Positions 61,101 through 64,000 of a stretch of DNA of 64,000 nt are shown in pieces (positions within the stretch are counted from its first letter, which is position 1; the number at the start of each line of letters is the position of its first letter). The stretch comes from Hymenolepis diminuta. Its lineage: Eukaryota; Platyhelminthes; Cestoda; Cyclophyllidea; Hymenolepididae. The stretch covers positions 1,007,770-1,071,769 of the forward strand of contig CAADRB010000031.1 in assembly GCA_900708905.1 (NCBI GenBank), written 5' to 3'. The notes under the pieces were generated by a model. The model ran no database searches. It saw only the letters and a program-made list of their open reading frames with translations, and was not told the origin of the DNA. A program made the translations under genes and the position numbers.

Positions 61101-64000
61101 GCAGACTGCGCAAGACGACATTTAACGTATTTATTTATGATATTTTAATAGTATATCCATAATATCAATCATATTCTTTCGTAGATGGATAAATATGGAT
61201 CGAATAATAACCGATCTCGATTTACAGTCCGAATGTTTGATCGCGATATTTCCTACCTCGATGATATTGACAACAGCAATGAATTAGCATATTTAGCATC
61301 AACAAGAAATCATTTTATTGGATTAAATGAAACTTTCACTCTTCCAACTATTGGTGGTATCCTGATTCAAGTCAGCAATTTGCTGCCGATTCATCACAGA
61401 GTTACTAATGCCAAAGGAGAGAATGATCGATATGGCATTGAAATGAAGTAAGTTTCATTCTCCGATAAAGTTAATATGTCAAAATGTTCTTAAATCTTAT
61501 AACGGATGGTTAGAGTTAGGACAATTTTTTTACTATTTTAAGGAATATATTAATCCAATACTATCTGTATAGAGGTAAATATAAAATTCAACTAGTAGAA
61601 ACGGACTCATTTTATAATTACAAATTTGCTCTCAAAATGAATCGAAACAAGATAGGATGTCTAATTAAAATTTGTTTAATCTTCCAAATATCTATCATTC
61701 ACTTTCGTTCTTTGGCAGATGAATGATTTTACATTTTTATCTTACCTTTCCACGCTCCCTTTGAATGGTAGCAAAACTTGAGAACTTATGCGACGGTACC
61801 TAAATGCATCATCCTTACAGACTCCCCTTTTTCTCGCCTATTTATTTTGTTCAATTCTTTTAGTTTTGACGCCGTTCGGAAAATAAAAGTCGGTCTGAAT
61901 ATTAATGAAGGCCTTTTGGGTTTTCACACACATGACGTTGTGGAAATGCGTGTACCTATCATGATTAAAGCTCGTTTTCAGCCCGGAGATTTTTCATTTG
62001 GAATTCTAGGTACTGGCTCAAACTTTACGGCATTTAAACAAAGGTTCGTGTTCTCTGTGGATTTGAATCAACTTTAAATCTTTAAATGTCATTTTTGCAT
62101 TTTTATTTCAGCCGGAACTTGTTTTCTTTGTCATCTAATAATGCCCTGAAACAAATTCACCTCGATTATACAAATACACCTCAAAAAATTACACTGCCCA
62201 TTTTCAAGGATATCATTGGACTTGATGCATCTGTTAGGTCCTCCTATATTACCTCCACTAATCTGATCAGAGAATTCAAACTCGAAGTGGATAGATTTGA
62301 AGGTCTTTTGATCAACTTCAATAAACTGGAAAACAATGTCTCCTCCCTTCACTACAGCAATTCGATAAGCTTTGATATACAGCGCTATGCGCCGACTGAT
62401 TCCGAGGATCCATATTTGACATCAGACTTGACGGATAAGATCCTTGGCGTCAAATATAAATATCGAAAAATTGCTGATGAATGGTCCACGTCGGTCAATG
62501 TTGAGTGTTTGCGGAAGAGTTACGATTTATCGGGTAAGAATTTATAAATCTTCGTTTTATTGTTTTGAAACGCGCGGCTTGTTCGGTTAAATGCAAGAAA
62601 TTGCTGACGGGTCGTTTTTGTAAGAGAATAAGGTTAGTGTCAATTGATACGGAACTAAAGATAGTAATTAGAATGGAAAAATCTTGTATGATATAGAACT
62701 GTAATGAGAAAAATTTGATAAGGAGTGGGTTTTAAATGCAGGAGGTGGATGTGATATCCTAGTTAAAAGTTTGTAGAAGGATCCGCCTGGAAAGATCGGT
62801 CCACTAGAATTAGAGGTAGGGACCAAGATAAGTAGAGAGTTGGAACATTGGTACGATTAATTGGGATATTTATAGATATCGAGGTGGTAAAGATCATTGA
62901 AATAGTCAAAAGTCAGTTAGGGAAAGGCTTTGCAATCAAGAAATTGAAAATTGTGTCAGAAGGGGGCTTAAATCTCCTTGTTGATTTATTGGTGATTCGT
63001 TTATGGGCAAGCCATCAAGAAACATAATCATAATAATAGTCAATTATTTATAATCCATGGAAATTTTATTTGAATTTTTTATATTTACAAATAAATTTTT
63101 ACCATTATTATTTAATTAATGTCAAATAGTAAATTTAACATAACGTAAGTAATTAAAGGAATTACTTTATAATTAGAGCTCACCTTGAGTCAAAGCTTGT
63201 GAGCTCCGCTGTGTTACTTGCTGATATTATGGTCGAGAGAACAATGATCTTGCTATCTTATACCAATTGACAGCATGCAATACTCAGTCTCACCCAGTCT
63301 CTCTATATTATTGCGCGTCTACTAACTCGTACATTTAGCCGCATCACCCTATCTCATAAATATAGTTTATCCGATTGCACGACTTCTTCTGCAACCAGAC
63401 GAATTTGTAAGGAATTAAATTTTACAAAAAATCATATGGGTGTAAATCAACAACCTCCGCAATTTTCACCCTTACTGCCCTTGGAGCCAGGCTTGCGTCG
63501 ACATCTCTAAACAGTCTGAAGGTATAAAGTTTTAAAGGACACAACTAAAGCTATGAAGAAATCTTGGTTTCAAGCTTGAAACCCCCAGTTAATCATTCTC
63601 TTCTACTGAGTAAATAGAATATTGATAGATAAGTATAAATCACATATTAAAAAGGATCTATTTTCGTTTATATGAACTTTATAAACAAAAGATCTCACGA
63701 AATACTTGCAGACATATTCAGTCTGTGACATCCAGGTGAGAATTAATTTTTTTGGAATTAAAGTTGTCTATGTAGGTCCATAATGACAAATTCTATAGAT
63801 AAGTTTGGAGTTTGAAATCTCCTGTCAGTTGGGATCTATACTTTACTTTTATAATTTCGTGTCTTATATTTTTAGTCAATAGCTCTGAAGATGGAGAACT
63901 AGAAGGTGTTGTGCACCTCGGTGATTGGACAGCAAAATTAAGTGGAAATCTGCATCAACTTGGAACATCTGATTACGAAATGTCGGCGCAGATAGTTCAT
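49118..64000 (+). CDS. Large lipid transfer protein (apolipophorin/apoB/vitellogenin superfamily), 5' part
   Basis: Seventeen exons chain in phase: 49118-49175, 49252-49302, 51563-51726, 53688-53921, 56488-56640, 56712-56916, 56992-57214, 57291-57441, 58868-59047, 59317-59484, 59534-59668, 60411-60569, 60642-60815, 61185-61447, 61864-62043, 62112-62533, 63876-64000 and on. They give 1,015 codons, still open at the edge. Residues 1-19 are a signal peptide (MLLSHLAALLFFATFFIHS). Then comes the lipovitellin-type N-terminal sheet: a Cys pair (CSEACSG), YEFEIKHV, LQLKDVKVTE, SGKCLTRFDVIE. The long helical repeat region follows (LRAIGNLG-like ESMRAIGNLGKV, EVRIQAFRSYVRHL). The next beta-sheet region begins near YGPRDSIPRSVDLNYTVNLLG. 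Such secreted proteins load and carry lipid. Length already excludes MTP. Without the C terminus, apolipophorin and vitellogenin cannot be told apart. Confidence 0.88.
49303..51562 (+). other. Intron 2 of the lipid transfer protein gene
   Basis: 2.26 kb, AT-rich. Frames at 49513-49698 (-) and 51155-51436 (+) are open but have no support. No repeat with clear ends was seen. Confidence 0.6.
51727..53687 (+). other. Intron 3 of the lipid transfer protein gene
   Basis: 1.96 kb. It contains a decayed tandem repeat (52191-52350) and, from about 52750 to 53200, a less AT-rich stretch without a coding frame that may be an old mobile-element remnant. Confidence 0.6.
52191..52350. repeat. Decayed tandem repeat, about 56-bp unit, three copies
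   Basis: Units begin at 52191 (CGACAGCAGGGGAATCCGAA), 52246 (CGGCAGCGAGGACGTCTGAA) and about 52303 (ATAATAACAGGGGCGTCCGA). Each is followed by a TTTTAG/TTTTTA motif, and the first two then by AGATCAAAA. Confidence 0.55.
53922..56487 (+). other. Intron 4 of the lipid transfer protein gene
   Basis: 2.57 kb with two unrecognised open frames (55060-55302 and 55315-55497) that do not fit the family between the exon 4 and exon 5 blocks. Otherwise nothing was seen. Confidence 0.55.
57889..57925. repeat. Palindromic ATCATATGATAT cluster
   Basis: Overlapping inverted repeats of ATCATAT/ATATGAT, followed by a near-repeat of GATACGTTTGGT as GATATGTTTGGT. It can fold as a cruciform. Confidence 0.55.
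58756..58805 (+). repeat. tRNA-like fragment
   Basis: CACCGATAGTGCAGTGGTC resembles the 5' half of a tRNA (A-box-like TAGTGCAGTGG), and a CTGTTAA anticodon-loop-like heptamer follows. No B box or closing stem was found, so this is a tRNA pseudogene or SINE remnant. Confidence 0.35.
59669..60410 (+). other. Intron 11 of the lipid transfer protein gene
   Basis: 742 bp, purine-rich in its first half (many AGAGA/AAAGA tracts). No other feature seen. Confidence 0.6.
62534..63875 (+). other. Intron 16 of the lipid transfer protein gene
   Basis: 1.34 kb of AT-rich sequence with a somewhat GC-richer portion around 63170-63350. Nothing recognisable. Confidence 0.6.

Noticed and set aside
1..64000. 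CRISPR arrays, operons, bacterial-type signals, rRNA or intact tRNA genes
   Set aside because: None seen. The spliced genes show a eukaryotic nuclear sequence, and the tRNA-like parts are incomplete.

Overview
The window reads as nuclear DNA of a parasitic flatworm, most likely a tapeworm. The clues are AT-rich sequence, spliced genes with very small introns (38 to 61 nt) beside multi-kilobase ones, a tandem pair of tegument-type dynein light chains, and genes separated by long repeat-bearing stretches. The species assignment is inference; a hymenolepid-like cestode would fit the low GC. There are three assembly gaps (16897-17399, 28031-28224, 46292-46340).

Layout: 2148-4121 (+) is a five-exon ZIP7/KE4 zinc transporter. 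4122-24240 has no gene I can model completely, but the minus strand holds the last two exons of a thrombospondin-type-1, single-pass membrane protein (11804-13964). Its upstream exons are unresolved; two candidates lie at 20932-21087. 24241-24610 and 26014-26376 (-) are two two-exon dynein light chains. 29546-31074 (-) is a PACRG-family ciliary protein, divergent from a SETD4-like SET methyltransferase at 31663-32999 (+). 34405-42038 (-) is a five-exon ABHD4/ABHD5-like hydrolase whose last intron (4.7 kb) holds several repeats. A possible 73-residue orphan gene lies head to head with it at 42299-42584 (+). From 49118 (+) to beyond the right edge runs a large lipid transfer protein (apolipophorin/apoB/vitellogenin superfamily). 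I could chain 17 exons, 1,015 codons, in consistent phase, starting with a signal peptide below a TATA box.

Mobile DNA: two families of solo-LTR-like elements stand out. Family I (two copies of exactly 446 bp plus two diverged copies) has TG...CA-type ends and 4-bp target-site duplications at all four copies (ATTG, AGAA, GACG, ATCC). Family II (279-293 bp) has TG...CA ends and 5-bp duplications (ATATC, CAAAC). A tRNA-derived SINE-like copy, short tandem repeats and decayed interspersed repeats fill much of the rest.

The genes do not form one pathway. The recognisable ones cover zinc release from the secretory pathway, dynein motor/tegument, cilia, protein methylation, lipid droplet/phospholipid metabolism and lipid transport.
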